Shown here piece by piece: positions 26,522 through 36,158 of a stretch of DNA of 46,757 nt. The translations under genes were made by a program, and so were the position numbers. The notes under the pieces were generated by a model, which saw only the letters and a list, made by a program, of their open reading frames with translations, ran no database searches and had not been told where the DNA came from. This DNA comes from Paracoccus saliphilus (GTDB lineage Bacteria > Pseudomonadota > Alphaproteobacteria > Rhodobacterales > Rhodobacteraceae). Numbering within the stretch: position 1 is the first letter of the stretch; every line of letters begins with the position of its first letter. Location: the NCBI GenBank assembly GCA_003255745.1, contig KZ836037.1:1841-48597 (forward strand), written 5' to 3'.

Positions 26522-27244
26522 TTAGATCAGCGCCAACTGCCCTCCACCCGCCGCGCCGTCATCGCCCCCGGACCCGCCGTGATCGGCCTTCAGCCCGATG
26601 CCCTGCTGGTGGATCACCATCTCCTCGGACGGGTAGGGCTCGATCAGGGCAAATGCCTCGTCGGGGTCGCCCTCCAGCCAGGTCGCGTAATCTTCGGGCC
26701 GCAGAATCGCGGGCATGCGGTCGGGATGGACCTGCGCCACCAGCGGATTGGGCGTGGTGGTGATCATCGAGCTGACCAGCAGCGACCGCCGCCCGTCGCC
26801 ATAGGGGCCGTCGTAAACCTGCCAGATCCCGGCCAGGGCAAAAGGCGGGCGCGCCCCGTCGCCCCGGATGCCGAACCAGACATGCGTAGCCGGGTTGCGG
26901 CCCTTGGCTTCGGAAAAGCTGCTGGCGGGGATCAGGCAGCGCCGGTGCCGGAACGCATCCCGCCAGAAGGGCGAAACCCGCAGCTTGTCGTCGCGGGCAT
27001 TGTTCACCGCCTTGGGCTGGATCGGCAGCCCGGTCCGGCTGGAGACCTGCGGCATCACGAAACCCCAATGGCTGTAGTCCAGCCGCCGCCCACCATCGGG
27101 GTCCACCCGCACGATAGGGGCGTCACCCTTGGGAAAAATTGCGGGCTGGGGTTCGGCATTGCCCATATGGTCGCCCGCTCCCTTGACTGCGAACAACCGG
27201 CGCATCGCCTCGGGGGCCGTGGTGTTGGAATAAAGGTTGCACAT
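26522..27244 (-). CDS. SOS response-associated peptidase (SRAP; YedK/HMCES-type)
   Basis: Protein of 240 residues that forms a covalent link with abasic sites in single-stranded DNA and so protects them. After removal of Met1, Cys2 (MCNLYSN) is the reactive residue. The other conserved parts are NARDD in KAVNNARDD, RRCLIPASSFSEAK and HPDRMPAIL with the catalytic His. The C-terminal 20 residues are Gly-rich and probably disordered. No ribosome binding site is evident; TAGGCT sits 6 bases before the ATG, suggesting a leaderless transcript. I saw no alphaproteobacterial LexA box (GTTC-N7-GTTC) upstream. Confidence 0.94.
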   Translation of the reverse strand: MCNLYSNTTAPEAMRRLFAVKGAGDHMGNAEPQPAIFPKGDAPIVRVDPDGGRRLDYSHWGFVMPQVSSRTGLPIQPKAVNNARDDKLRVSPFWRDAFRHRRCLIPASSFSEAKGRNPATHVWFGIRGDGARPPFALAGIWQVYDGPYGDGRRSLLVSSMITTTPNPLVAQVHPDRMPAILRPEDYATWLEGDPDEAFALIEPYPSEEMVIHQQGIGLKADHGGSGGDDGAAGGGQLALI

Positions 27245-27311
27245 CCGGCCAGCCTAGCATTCCCGTCCGGGGCCTGAAATCGCCGCAGAAGGATACACGA
27301 CCTTTTCTGCA

Positions 27312-27341
27312 TTGAATTTTCCCCCGCTGCCCCTCTATGCT
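27312..27341 (+). promoter_or_regulatory. promoter of rne
   Basis: TTGAAT (27312-27317), an 18-base spacer and TATGCT (27336-27341) form a good housekeeping promoter. Transcription would start near 27348, about 374 bases before the rne ATG. Confidence 0.55.
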
Positions 27342-27347
27342 GGAACC

Positions 27348-27721
27348 ATGCGCGCGGCTGTTTCCGCTGAGGAATGTCCGCGCGCCGAAAGTTTCGCAGC
27401 GCGGCACCTCTGAACCCGATCCGGGAGAGCCATGTGCAACGCGGAAAACCCACCCTCCGGCCGCGCCGCCCGATCCGGGATTGCGCACGGGGGTGACGAC
27501 AGACAGCGGCCCGGCGGTCTTGAAAGGCCCGGGGTCATTCGAAGGAACAGACGCGATGACGCGCGCTTTGGACGGCAGACTTCAGGACGGGCGGGCCACA
27601 GGCACCGCCGGCCGGAACGTCTCTGTCGGTGACGCGCCCGTGTCCTCATCAACAAACCGCAGCCGTGACCGGGGGGTGCCGCTGGCCCCGCCCGGAATGC
27701 GCCTGCGCGAAAGACAAGAAC
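27348..27721 (+). ncRNA. long 5' leader of rne
   Basis: Between the predicted start of transcription and the rne ATG lie about 370 GC-rich bases with no credible gene. One frame is open for about 150 codons, but it lacks a good start and runs into rne out of frame. A stem is possible close to the 5' end, with arms CGCGCGG (near 27351) and CCGCGCG (near 27380). In E. coli the long rne leader mediates feedback control by RNase E itself; a similar role here is inference. Confidence 0.45.
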
Positions 27722-30289
27722 ATGGCAATGAAAATGCTGATCGACGCCACCCATGCCGAGGAAACTCGGGTGGTCGTGGTCGACGGAACAAAGGTCGAGG
27801 AATTTGATTTCGAGACCGTCAACAAGCGTCAGCTGGCGGGGAACATCTACCTTGCCAAGGTGACGCGGGTCGAGCCTTCGCTGCAGGCGGCCTTCGTGGA
27901 TTACGGCGGGAATCGCCACGGCTTTCTGGCCTTCGCGGAAATCCACCCTGACTACTACCAGATCCCGGCCGCCGACCGCGAAGCCCTGATGGCCGAGGAG
28001 CGTGCCGATGCCGAGGCCCAGGAGGCCGAGGAAGAGCGCGGCAGCCGCCGCCGGAAGCCGTCGCGTGCCGAAAAATCCGCGCAGGACGACGACACGCTGT
28101 CCGATGACGAGGCCGAAGGCCAGGATGCTTCGGACAAGGACGACGAGATCGAGTCGGTGGCCGAGGAGGACGTGGCCGAAGAGGTCCGCGCCCCCAGGAA
28201 GCCCCGCGCGCGCCGCTACAAGATCCAAGAAGTGATCAAGGTCCGGCAGATCATGCTGGTTCAGGTCGTCAAGGAAGAGCGCGGCAACAAGGGTGCCGCG
28301 CTGACCACCTACCTGTCGCTGCCCGGTCGCTATTGCGTGTTGATGCCCAACACCGCACGCGGCGGCGGCATCAGCCGCAAGATCACCAATGCCGTGGACC
28401 GCAAGAAGCTGAAGGAGATCGCCGGAGAGCTGGACGTGCCCCGCGGTGCCGGCCTGATCATCCGCACCGCCGGCAGCCAGCGCACCCGGACCGAGATCCG
28501 TCGCGACTATGAATACCTGCTGCGCCTGTGGGAGCAGATCCGCGACCTGACCTTCAAGTCGATCGCGCCCGCGCCGATCTACGAGGAAGGCGACCTGATC
28601 AAGCGCAACATCCGCGACCTTTACAGCAAGGACATCGACGAGGTCCTGGTCGAGGGCGAGCGTGGCTATCGCGTGGCCAAGGACTTCATGAAGATGATCA
28701 TGCCGTCCCACGCCAAGAACGTGAAGCATTACGCCGACCAGATGCCGCTGTTCGCGCGCTTCCAGGTCGAAAGCTATCTGGCCGGCATGTTCAACCCGGT
28801 CGTGCAGCTGAAATCGGGCGGCTACATCGTCATCGGCGTGACCGAGGCGCTGGTCGCCATCGACGTGAACTCGGGGCGCGCCACCAAGGAAGGCTCGATC
28901 GAGGAAACGGCGCTCAAGACCAACCTGGAGGCCGCCGACGAGGTTGCCCGCCAGCTGCGCCTGCGCGACCTGGCCGGCCTGATCGTCATCGACTTCATTG
29001 ACATGGACGAGCGCAAGAACAACGCCGCCGTGGAAAAGCGCATCAAGGACAAGCTGAAATCCGACCGTGCGCGCATCCAGATCGGCCGCATCTCGGGCTT
29101 TGGCCTGATGGAGATGTCGCGCCAGCGCCTGCGTCCCGGCATGCTGGAATCCACGACCCAGCCCTGCGCCCACTGCCACGGCACCGGCCTGATCCGCAGC
29201 GATGACAGCCTGGCGCTGACCATCCTGCGCGCCATCGAGGAAGAGGGCACGCGCAAGCGGTCGCGCGAAGTGCTGGTCAAGGCGCCCGTCGCGGTGGCCA
29301 ACTTCCTGATGAACGCCAAGCGCGAGCATGTGGCGGGCATCGAGGCCCGCTATGGTATGTCCGTGCGCGTGGAGGCCGACCCGGCGCTGGTTTCGCCCGA
29401 TTTCGCCATCGAGAAGTTCAAGACCGCGACCCGTGTCGTGCCAGAACCCTCGCAGGTGCCGCTGGGCGTCAATGCCGACCTGATGGCCAGCATCGACGAT
29501 GAGGAGGACGATCTGGACATCGTCGAGGCAGATGAGGTTGACGAGGTCCCCGAAGCCGAGGTCGAAACCCGCGAGCCCGCCGAGGCATCCGAGGCCGCGC
29601 CTGCCGCCGCCGCTGACGAGGGCGAAGGTGAGGGCGGCCGGTCGCGGCGTCGCCGTCGGCGCCGTCGGCGGAAGTCCGGCGACCGTCCCGAGGGCGAATC
29701 GGCCGAGGCCGGCGACGAGGGTGACGATGACACCGACGTGACGGAGGAGACGCAGGCCGAGGCCGACATCGTCCCCGCTGACGAGGATGGCGCCCCCGCC
29801 ACGGCCGAGGCGGCCGAAGTCGCCGAGGCCGAGCCCGCTGGCCGATCGCGGTCCCGCTCACGGTCGCGGTCGCGCTCCCGCAAGCCGGTCGATGCCGAGG
29901 CGCTGCCCGAGGTCGTGGATGTGGCAGGCCAGCCCGAGGATCATCGCGCCGAGGCTCTGCCGGGCTTGAATGCCGTCCCCGCCGCTGCTCCTGAGGCGGA
30001 GGCCGTCAGCGCAGAGGCCGTGGCCGAGGCGCTGGTCGAAACTGCCGCGGAACCCGTTACGACTTTGGTGCCAGAAACCGCCGCCGAGCCGCAGCCTGCC
30101 GCAGCCCAGCCCGAGCCGCAGCCTGCTGAAACCGAGGCCCAGCCCGCCCAAGCCCCGCTGGTCGAGGCCGAGGACAGCGCCCCGGCCCCCGCGCCGCAGG
30201 CCGCCAACGAGCCCGGACCCGCGCCCGATACGGAACTGGCCGATGCCGCAGCCCAGCCCAAGCGCCGCGGCTGGTGGTCCGGCCGCTGA
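27722..30289 (+). CDS. rne: ribonuclease E
   Basis: Endoribonuclease of 855 residues that initiates mRNA decay and rRNA/tRNA processing. It starts MAMKMLIDATHAEETRVVVV, and the S1 domain is split by an acidic and basic insertion of about 70 residues (near 95-165). The catalytic metal-binding aspartates are in AIDVNSGRAT and VIDFIDM. The zinc-link is PCAHCHGTG, which joins subunits. Residues beyond about 590 are disordered: acidic stretches, an RSRRRRRRRRRK block, alternating Arg-Ser repeats, and a Pro/Ala/Glu-rich tail ending in KRRGWWSGR. Such tails scaffold the RNA degradosome. ATGs at 27722 and 27728 are both possible. Confidence 0.97.
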   Translation: MAMKMLIDATHAEETRVVVVDGTKVEEFDFETVNKRQLAGNIYLAKVTRVEPSLQAAFVDYGGNRHGFLAFAEIHPDYYQIPAADREALMAEERADAEAQEAEEERGSRRRKPSRAEKSAQDDDTLSDDEAEGQDASDKDDEIESVAEEDVAEEVRAPRKPRARRYKIQEVIKVRQIMLVQVVKEERGNKGAALTTYLSLPGRYCVLMPNTARGGGISRKITNAVDRKKLKEIAGELDVPRGAGLIIRTAGSQRTRTEIRRDYEYLLRLWEQIRDLTFKSIAPAPIYEEGDLIKRNIRDLYSKDIDEVLVEGERGYRVAKDFMKMIMPSHAKNVKHYADQMPLFARFQVESYLAGMFNPVVQLKSGGYIVIGVTEALVAIDVNSGRATKEGSIEETALKTNLEAADEVARQLRLRDLAGLIVIDFIDMDERKNNAAVEKRIKDKLKSDRARIQIGRISGFGLMEMSRQRLRPGMLESTTQPCAHCHGTGLIRSDDSLALTILRAIEEEGTRKRSREVLVKAPVAVANFLMNAKREHVAGIEARYGMSVRVEADPALVSPDFAIEKFKTATRVVPEPSQVPLGVNADLMASIDDEEDDLDIVEADEVDEVPEAEVETREPAEASEAAPAAAADEGEGEGGRSRRRRRRRRRKSGDRPEGESAEAGDEGDDDTDVTEETQAEADIVPADEDGAPATAEAAEVAEAEPAGRSRSRSRSRSRSRKPVDAEALPEVVDVAGQPEDHRAEALPGLNAVPAAAPEAEAVSAEAVAEALVETAAEPVTTLVPETAAEPQPAAAQPEPQPAETEAQPAQAPLVEAEDSAPAPAPQAANEPGPAPDTELADAAAQPKRRGWWSGR

Positions 30290-30311
30290 TCGCAGGCTGA
30301 CGAACCGTCAG

Positions 30312-30342
30312 AAAGGGGCGCGGCGCCAAGCTGCGCCCCTTT
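30312..30342 (+). terminator. terminator after rne
   Basis: AAAGGGGCGC (30312-30321) and GCGCCCCTTT (30333-30342) form a 10-bp stem with an 11-base loop, 22 bases after the rne stop codon. The T run is inside the stem rather than after it, so strength is uncertain. Confidence 0.65.
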
Positions 30343-30412
30343 CCCATTCCGCCCAGGCAGCCGTGACGCTTTGGCTGCTGTTATTCGGCAACAGTCCCGA
30401 TAAGGTGACGCC

Positions 30413-31156
30413 ATGCTGGGAATCGAACTTGCCACCGCCGCCTTCCTGCCTGCCGCCTTCGTGGCGCTGCTGGCGGGTTTCCTGTCCTTTCTGTCGCCCT
30501 GCGTCCTGCCGATCGTGCCGCCATATCTGGCCTATATGACCGGGGTGGGGGTGAACGGATTGCGCGCGCGCGAACGCAGCGCGGTTTTGCCGGCGCTGTT
30601 CTTCGTGATGGGCCTGTCGACGGTGTTCCTGGTCATGGGGGTCGCGGCCTCGGCCTTCGGGCGCGCCTTCCTGCAATACCAGGACGTGCTGGCCCGCATT
30701 GCCGGGGTGATGGTCGTGATCATGGGCCTGCATTTCCTGCACATCATCCGCATTCCCTTCCTGGACCACGAGGCGCGGATGCAGGCCGGCAAACAGGACG
30801 GCGGTGCCTTCGGGGCCTATGTACTGGGCCTGGCCTTCGCCTTCGGCTGGACGCCCTGCATCGGCCCGCAGCTGGGCATGATCCTGTCGCTGGCCGCCAC
30901 CGGGGGCGAACTGTCGCGCGGCACCGCACTGCTGGCGGTCTATGCGCTGGGCCTAGGCATCCCCTTTCTGCTGGCCGCGATCTTCATCAATCGCGCCATC
31001 GGCGTGATGAACCGCATCAAGCCCTGGCTCAGGACGATCGAGCGGGTGATGGGCCTGCTGCTGGTAGGGGTGGGCGTGATGCTGCTGACCGGCGCCTTCT
31101 CGACCTTCAGCTTTTGGCTGCTGGAAACCTTCCCGGCCCTGGCCGCGCTGGGCTGA
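30413..31156 (+). CDS. ccdA: cytochrome c biogenesis protein CcdA
   Basis: Inner-membrane thiol transporter of 247 residues with six helices that passes electrons from cytoplasmic thioredoxin to periplasmic CcmG and related proteins. One redox cysteine is in FLSFLSPCVLPIVPPYL and the other in AFGWTPCIGPQLGMIL, the expected DsbD-beta pattern. AAGGTG precedes the ATG. It lies about 12 kb from ccmG, with which it would work. Confidence 0.95.
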   Translation: MLGIELATAAFLPAAFVALLAGFLSFLSPCVLPIVPPYLAYMTGVGVNGLRARERSAVLPALFFVMGLSTVFLVMGVAASAFGRAFLQYQDVLARIAGVMVVIMGLHFLHIIRIPFLDHEARMQAGKQDGGAFGAYVLGLAFAFGWTPCIGPQLGMILSLAATGGELSRGTALLAVYALGLGIPFLLAAIFINRAIGVMNRIKPWLRTIERVMGLLLVGVGVMLLTGAFSTFSFWLLETFPALAALG

Positions 31157-31221
31157 GGCCTCTGGCGCCGCACGTCGTTCCAGGCCAGCATGGGCCACCG
31201 CGACAGCGCACAAAGGTTGCC

Positions 31222-32100
31222 ATGAAGCCCAACCACCCCCTGCACCCGGCCCCCGCCGACGCCGCCGCCCGGCGCGCTTTGGCCCCCGTCATCTGCTACC
31301 CGGTTGGCGGCCTGCCGCGCCCGGACCTGACCGCCTTGCGCGCCGCGCGTCCGGGCTGGACCCTGACCGACAGCGTGCGGGTGCCGCCCCGCGAGGCGCG
31401 CTGTTTTACCGTGCCGGCCGGGCATTTCTTCCGCATCACCAGCATCGAAGGTCCACAGGTGGGCGACTTGAACCTGTGGAGCGCCGACCTGTCCGAGCGC
31501 TTCTACTCGGGCAAGACCCGCGCGCTGCACGGCACGCATCTCTCCTCGGGCGATAGGCTCTGGTCGAGCTTCCCGACGCTGCGGCCCCTGGCCACGATCA
31601 CCGACGACTCACTGGACTGGTACGGCTTCGACGAATTCGGCGGCAGCGTGCATGACGTCATCGGCACGCGCTGCGACCCCTACACCCACAACCTGCTGTC
31701 GGACGGCGGGCAGTATCACCACTGCTGCCATTCGAATCTGACCCGCGCTTTGGCGCTGGCACGCAACATGCCGCTGGACCAGGCGGAGGCGCATGTCCAC
31801 GACGTGCTGAACGTCTTCATGTGCACCGGCTTCACCCGCGATACCGGCCAGTACTTCATGAAGGCCAGCCCCGTCCGGCCTGGCGACTATCTGGAATTCC
31901 TGGCCGACACGGACCTTCTGGGCGCGCTGTCTGCCTGTCCGGGCGGCGATTGCGGGTGTGAGCATTCCTCGGACGCCGCCCCTTGCCACCCGCTTCTGGT
32001 CGAGGTCTTCAGGCCGCTGGCCCCGCCCGCAGGCTGGCAGGCATCACGCCCGAACGGCTATAACCGCAGCCACGGCAAGGGCGGTGGGGCAGGGGGCTGA
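31222..32100 (+). CDS. DUF1989 / urea carboxylase-associated family protein
   Basis: Protein of 292 residues. The DUF1989 core includes VPAGHFFRITSIEGPQVGDL, NLWSADLSERFYSGKTRALHG, HDVIGTRCDPYTHNLL and YHHCCHSNLTRAL, followed by DVLNVFMCTGF. The His/Cys residues look like metal ligands. Near the C terminus, SACPGGDCGCEHSSDAAPCHP has extra cysteines compared with the usual form of this region as I know it. Family members often sit with urea carboxylase and transport genes, but no such genes are present here. The ATG at 31222 has AAAGG about 5 bases upstream. Function unassigned. Confidence 0.85.
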   Translation: MKPNHPLHPAPADAAARRALAPVICYPVGGLPRPDLTALRAARPGWTLTDSVRVPPREARCFTVPAGHFFRITSIEGPQVGDLNLWSADLSERFYSGKTRALHGTHLSSGDRLWSSFPTLRPLATITDDSLDWYGFDEFGGSVHDVIGTRCDPYTHNLLSDGGQYHHCCHSNLTRALALARNMPLDQAEAHVHDVLNVFMCTGFTRDTGQYFMKASPVRPGDYLEFLADTDLLGALSACPGGDCGCEHSSDAAPCHPLLVEVFRPLAPPAGWQASRPNGYNRSHGKGGGAGG

Positions 32101-32225
32101 CCTGGCTCTGCCAAGGCTGCCGGAACCTGCACAATCTGTAGTAGCGCCACGGGCACATTCGCGCTATCCTTTCCCGCAGATCCGGGAAAACCGGACAGGA
32201 CAGAGGCAGTGACGGCGGTATTCCC

Positions 32226-33389
32226 ATGACCGAGATGGTCTTCGGCGCGACGCCCGTGCGGACGGGCGACCCGATTCTTCCACGCTGGTGGCGGACCCTG
32301 GACAAATGGGCGCTGGCCTGTGTCCTGGGATTGTTCGCGATCGGCCTGCTTCTGGGGCTGGCGGCCTCGGTGCCGTTGGCGGAAAAGAACGATCTTCCGC
32401 GATTTTACTATGTGCAACGGCAGGCGGTCTTCGGCGGTCTGGCGCTGGTCGTGATGATGGTCATCTCGATGCTGTCGCCGCGCCAGATCCGGCGCATCGG
32501 CGTCCTTGGATTTGCGATCTCGTTCCTGATGATCCTGGCGCTGCCCTTCATCGGCACCGATTTCGGCAAGGGCGCGACGCGCTGGCTGTCGCTGGGCTTC
32601 GTGTCGGTCCAGCCATCGGAATTTCTCAAGCCCGGCTTCGTGGCGCTCTGCGCCTGGTTCATGGCCGCCAGCCAAGAAATCGGCGGCCCGCCGGGCAAAT
32701 CCTATTCCTTCCTCGCGGCGGTGGTTGTCGTGCTGCTGCTGGCCTTGCAGCCGGACTTCGGCCAGGCGTCGCTGATGCTGTTTTCCTGGCTGGTGATGTA
32801 TTTCGTGGCCGGTGCGCCGATGGTGCTGCTGCTGGCCGTGGCCGGGCTGGCGCTGATGGGCGGCGTCTTCGCCTATGGCGCCTCGGAACACTTTGCCCGC
32901 CGCATCAACGGCTTTCTCTCGCCCGAGATCGACCCCCGCACCCAGATCGGCTATGCCACCAACGCCATCCAGGAGGGCGGCTTCTTTGGCGTCGGCGTGG
33001 GCGAGGGCTCGGTCAAGTGGTCGCTGCCGGATGCGCATACCGACTTCATCATCGCCGTCGCGGCCGAGGAATACGGCCTGGTGATGGTGCTGGCGATTAT
33101 CGCGCTTTACTGCACCATCGTCACCCGCTCGCTGCTGCGCCTGCTGAAGGAACGCGACCCCTTTGCGCGCATTGCCGGGACGGGCCTGGCCTGCGCCTTC
33201 GGCGTGCAGGCACTGATCAACATGGGCGTGGCCGTGCGCCTGCTGCCCGCCAAGGGGATGACGCTGCCCTTCGTCAGCTATGGCGGATCGTCGGTCATCG
33301 CATCGGGCATCGCCGCCGGCATGCTGCTGGCCCTGACCCGCACCCGCCCCCAGGGCGAGTTCGCCGAAATCCTGCGCCGGGGCCGCTGA
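32226..33389 (+). CDS. ftsW: peptidoglycan glycosyltransferase FtsW
   Basis: SEDS-family membrane protein of 387 residues with about ten helices that polymerises lipid II at the septum together with the class B PBP. Motifs include [36 protein letters not shown], the large-loop segment [19 protein letters not shown] and [19 protein letters not shown]. The ribosome binding site is weak. The stop overlaps murG by one base. It opens the dcw run in this window; PBP3 and murD/mraY, normally just upstream, are not here. Confidence 0.96.
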   Translation: MTEMVFGATPVRTGDPILPRWWRTLDKWALACVLGLFAIGLLLGLAASVPLAEKNDLPRFYYVQRQAVFGGLALVVMMVISMLSPRQIRRIGVLGFAISFLMILALPFIGTDFGKGATRWLSLGFVSVQPSEFLKPGFVALCAWFMAASQEIGGPPGKSYSFLAAVVVVLLLALQPDFGQASLMLFSWLVMYFVAGAPMVLLLAVAGLALMGGVFAYGASEHFARRINGFLSPEIDPRTQIGYATNAIQEGGFFGVGVGEGSVKWSLPDAHTDFIIAVAAEEYGLVMVLAIIALYCTIVTRSLLRLLKERDPFARIAGTGLACAFGVQALINMGVAVRLLPAKGMTLPFVSYGGSSVIASGIAAGMLLALTRTRPQGEFAEILRRGR

Positions 33390-34477
33390 TGTCGGCCCCG
33401 CTTGCGCTGATCGCCGCCGGGGGGACCGGCGGACACATGTTTCCCGCCCAGGCCTTGGCCGAGATGCTGCTGGCCCAGGGCTGGCGCGTCCGGCTGTCTA
33501 CCGACGACCGCGGCGCCCGCTATGCGGGGGGCTTCCCCGAGGCGGTCGAGCGCCAGATTGTGACCTCGGCCACCACCGCCCGCGGCGGCGTGGCGGGCAA
33601 GGCGGCAGCACCCTTCAAGATCGCGGCGGGCATCCTTTCCGCCCGTGCCGCCTTCCGCCGCGACCGGCCTGCGGTTGTTGTGGGCTTTGGCGGCTATCCG
33701 ACCATCCCGGCCCTCTCGGCGGCCTACAGCATGGGTCTGCCGCGCATGATCCACGAACAGAACGGCGTCATGGGCCGCGTGAACCGCCTTTTCGCGTCCC
33801 GTGTCCACCGCATCGCCTGCGGCACCTGGCCCACCGACCTGCCGGCAGGGCTGACCGGCATCCATACCGGCAACCCGGTCCGCGCCAGCGTGCTGGACCA
33901 GGCTGCCACCCCCTATGCTGCCCCCACGGACGATGGCCCCCTGCACCTGCTGGTCATCGGCGGCAGCCAGGGCGCCCGCGTCCTGTCGGACATGGTGCCC
34001 GCCGCCGTGGCGGCCCTGCCGGCCGACCTGCGCACCCGCCTGCGCGTCAGCCATCAGGCACGGGCCGAGGATGGCGGGCGGGTGACGCAAGCCTATGCCC
34101 AGGCCGGCATCGCGACCGAGGTGCAGCCCTTCTTCACCGACGTCCCTGACCGTCTGGCGCAGGCGCAGCTGGTCATCAGCCGCTCGGGCGCTTCGTCCTT
34201 GGCCGACATCACGGTGATCGGGCGGCCCGCGATCCTGATCCCCTTTGCCGCCGCCACCGGCGACCACCAGACCGCCAATGCGCAAGCCCTGGCCGAGGCG
34301 GGCGCGGCCCATGTCCATCCCGAATCCGTGCTTGACGCGGACAGCCTGACGCGCGACATCCGCGCGATCCTGACCGACCCCGCGCAGGCCACGGCCATGG
34401 CCCAGGCTGCGCTGTCCCTTGCCCGCCCCGACGCGGCGCGGCGCCTTTACGACCTCGTCAAGGAGATTGCGCGATGA
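33389..34477 (+). CDS. murG: UDP-GlcNAc:lipid I transferase MurG
   Basis: GT28 enzyme of 362 residues that adds GlcNAc to lipid I to make lipid II on the cytoplasmic face. Glycine-rich motifs are [17 protein letters not shown] and [16 protein letters not shown]. Others are [15 protein letters not shown] and [15 protein letters not shown], with the donor-binding helix region near [10 protein letters not shown]. The ATG overlaps the ftsW stop (TGATG), and the stop overlaps murC by four bases, which shows coupled translation. Confidence 0.96.
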   Translation: MSAPLALIAAGGTGGHMFPAQALAEMLLAQGWRVRLSTDDRGARYAGGFPEAVERQIVTSATTARGGVAGKAAAPFKIAAGILSARAAFRRDRPAVVVGFGGYPTIPALSAAYSMGLPRMIHEQNGVMGRVNRLFASRVHRIACGTWPTDLPAGLTGIHTGNPVRASVLDQAATPYAAPTDDGPLHLLVIGGSQGARVLSDMVPAAVAALPADLRTRLRVSHQARAEDGGRVTQAYAQAGIATEVQPFFTDVPDRLAQAQLVISRSGASSLADITVIGRPAILIPFAAATGDHQTANAQALAEAGAAHVHPESVLDADSLTRDIRAILTDPAQATAMAQAALSLARPDAARRLYDLVKEIAR

Positions 34478-35895
34478 ACGCAGCGACCAAATTGCCCGGA
34501 GAGCTGGGCCCTATCCATTTCGTGGGCATCGGCGGCATTGGCATGTCGGGCATCGCCGAGGTGCTGCTGACGCTGGGCTACCGCGTGCAGGGCAGCGACC
34601 TGAAACGCTCCAAGATCACCGACCGGCTGGAAACCCTGGGCGCCACCGTCTTCGAGGGCCAGCGCGCGGAAAACGTCGATGGCGCGGGCGTCATCGTCAT
34701 CTCGACCGCGATCAAGAAGGGCAACCCGGAACTGGAGGAGGCGCGCCTGCGCGGCCTGCCCATCGTCCGCCGCGCCGAAATGCTGGCCGAGCTGATGCGC
34801 ATGAAATCCAACATCGCCATTGCCGGCACCCATGGCAAGACGACGACCACGACGATGGTCGCCACACTGCTGGACGCGGGCGGTCTGGACCCGACCGTGA
34901 TCAACGGTGGCGTGATCCACGCCTATGGATCGAACGCCCGTGCGGGTGCAGGCGAATGGATGGTGGTCGAGGCCGACGAATCCGACGGCAGCTTCAACCG
35001 CCTGCCCGCCGACATCGCCATTGTGACCAATATCGACCCCGAGCATATGGAGCACTGGGGCAGCTTCGATGCGCTGCGTCAGGGGTTCTACAACTTCGCC
35101 TCGGGCATTCCCTTCTACGGGCTGGCGGTCTGCTGCACCGACCACCCCGAGGTGCAGGCCCTGGTGGGCCGGCTGACCGACCGGCGCGTGGTGACCTTCG
35201 GCTTCAATGCCCAGGCCGATGTGCGCGCGATGAACCTGCGCTATGACAAGGGCATCGCGCATTTCGACATCGCGCTTCAGGGCGAGGCCGTTGACGGCAA
35301 GATCCCCATGATCGAGGGCTGCACCCTGCCCATGCCGGGGGATCACAACGTCTCGAACTGCCTTTCGGCCGTGGCCGTCGCCCGGCACCTTGGGATCAAG
35401 CGGTCCGAGATCCGCGAAGCCCTGGCCAAGTTCGGCGGGGTGGGGCGGCGCTTTACCCATGTCGGCACCGTGGACGGCGTGACCGTCATCGACGATTACG
35501 GGCACCACCCGGTGGAAATCGCCGCCGTCCTCAAGGCCGCCCGCCAGGCCGGCAGCGGCCGCGTCATTGCGGTTCACCAGCCGCACCGCTATTCGCGCCT
35601 TTCCTCGCTGTTCGAGGATTTCTGCACCTGCTTCAACGAGGCCGACGTGGTCGCCATTGCCGAGGTCTATGCCGCCGGAGAGGATCCGATCCCCGGCGCC
35701 TCGCGCGACGACCTGGTGGCCGGCCTGATCGCCCATGGCCACCGCCATGCCCGCGCGATCCTGTCCGAGGACGACCTGGAACGGCTGGTCCGCGAACAGG
35801 CGCGTCCGGGTGACATGGTCGTGTGCCTGGGGGCGGGGACGATCTCGGCCTGGGCCAACGCGCTGCCCGCGCGGCTGCAGGGCCGCGCCGCGTGA
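34474..35895 (+). CDS. murC: UDP-N-acetylmuramate-L-alanine ligase MurC
   Basis: ATP-dependent ligase of 473 residues that adds the first amino acid of the peptide stem. It has the N-terminal UDP-binding [16 protein letters not shown]-loop [27 protein letters not shown] in the central domain, and the C-terminal [15 protein letters not shown] and HQPHRYSR segments. Length is standard. Its stop codon TGA overlaps a GTG start for the next small gene. Confidence 0.97.
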   Translation: MNAATKLPGELGPIHFVGIGGIGMSGIAEVLLTLGYRVQGSDLKRSKITDRLETLGATVFEGQRAENVDGAGVIVISTAIKKGNPELEEARLRGLPIVRRAEMLAELMRMKSNIAIAGTHGKTTTTTMVATLLDAGGLDPTVINGGVIHAYGSNARAGAGEWMVVEADESDGSFNRLPADIAIVTNIDPEHMEHWGSFDALRQGFYNFASGIPFYGLAVCCTDHPEVQALVGRLTDRRVVTFGFNAQADVRAMNLRYDKGIAHFDIALQGEAVDGKIPMIEGCTLPMPGDHNVSNCLSAVAVARHLGIKRSEIREALAKFGGVGRRFTHVGTVDGVTVIDDYGHHPVEIAAVLKAARQAGSGRVIAVHQPHRYSRLSSLFEDFCTCFNEADVVAIAEVYAAGEDPIPGASRDDLVAGLIAHGHRHARAILSEDDLERLVREQARPGDMVVCLGAGTISAWANALPARLQGRAA

Positions 35896-36158
35896 CGGCC
35901 ATCCAGCTATCGACGCTGCCCTTGACCGCCGCGGCGGTCACCGGCGTCTGGCTGTGCCTTGCCTGCCTTGTCCCGCTGCTGGCGCCCCGGTGGCGGCCGC
36001 GGGCCAACTGGTGCCTCGTCACCTTCGGCGTGCCGATCCTGGGCTGGCTGACGCTGGTCTGGGGACCGGGTATCGGTGTTCTGAGCTTTGCGCTGGGCCT
36101 CCTGGCGCTGGGCCGCCGGCCGCCGCCTTCCCGCGCCGGCCGCAGGCAGCAGACGTGA
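35892..36158 (+). CDS. DUF2484-type small membrane protein
   Basis: Protein of 88 residues with a GTG start embedded in the murC stop (GTGA), so translation is coupled to murC. It has two or three hydrophobic helices (near residues 9-30 and 42-72) and a short basic Arg/Pro tail. It resembles DUF2484 family proteins, which I recall as confined to Rhodobacterales at this location between murC and murB. No function is known. Placement suggests an envelope or division role, but that is inference. Confidence 0.75.
   Translation: MTAIQLSTLPLTAAAVTGVWLCLACLVPLLAPRWRPRANWCLVTFGVPILGWLTLVWGPGIGVLSFALGLLALGRRPPPSRAGRRQQT

Noticed and set aside
27245..27311. LexA box upstream of the SRAP gene
   Set aside because: No GTTC-N7-GTTC pattern is present in the interval.
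27337..27807. Possible small gene in the rne leader
   Set aside because: It overlaps the true rne start out of frame, has a weak start site and low-complexity composition, so a non-coding leader is more likely.
27335..29329. Open frame of 664 codons opposite rne
   Set aside because: Antisense shadow of the conserved RNase E catalytic region.
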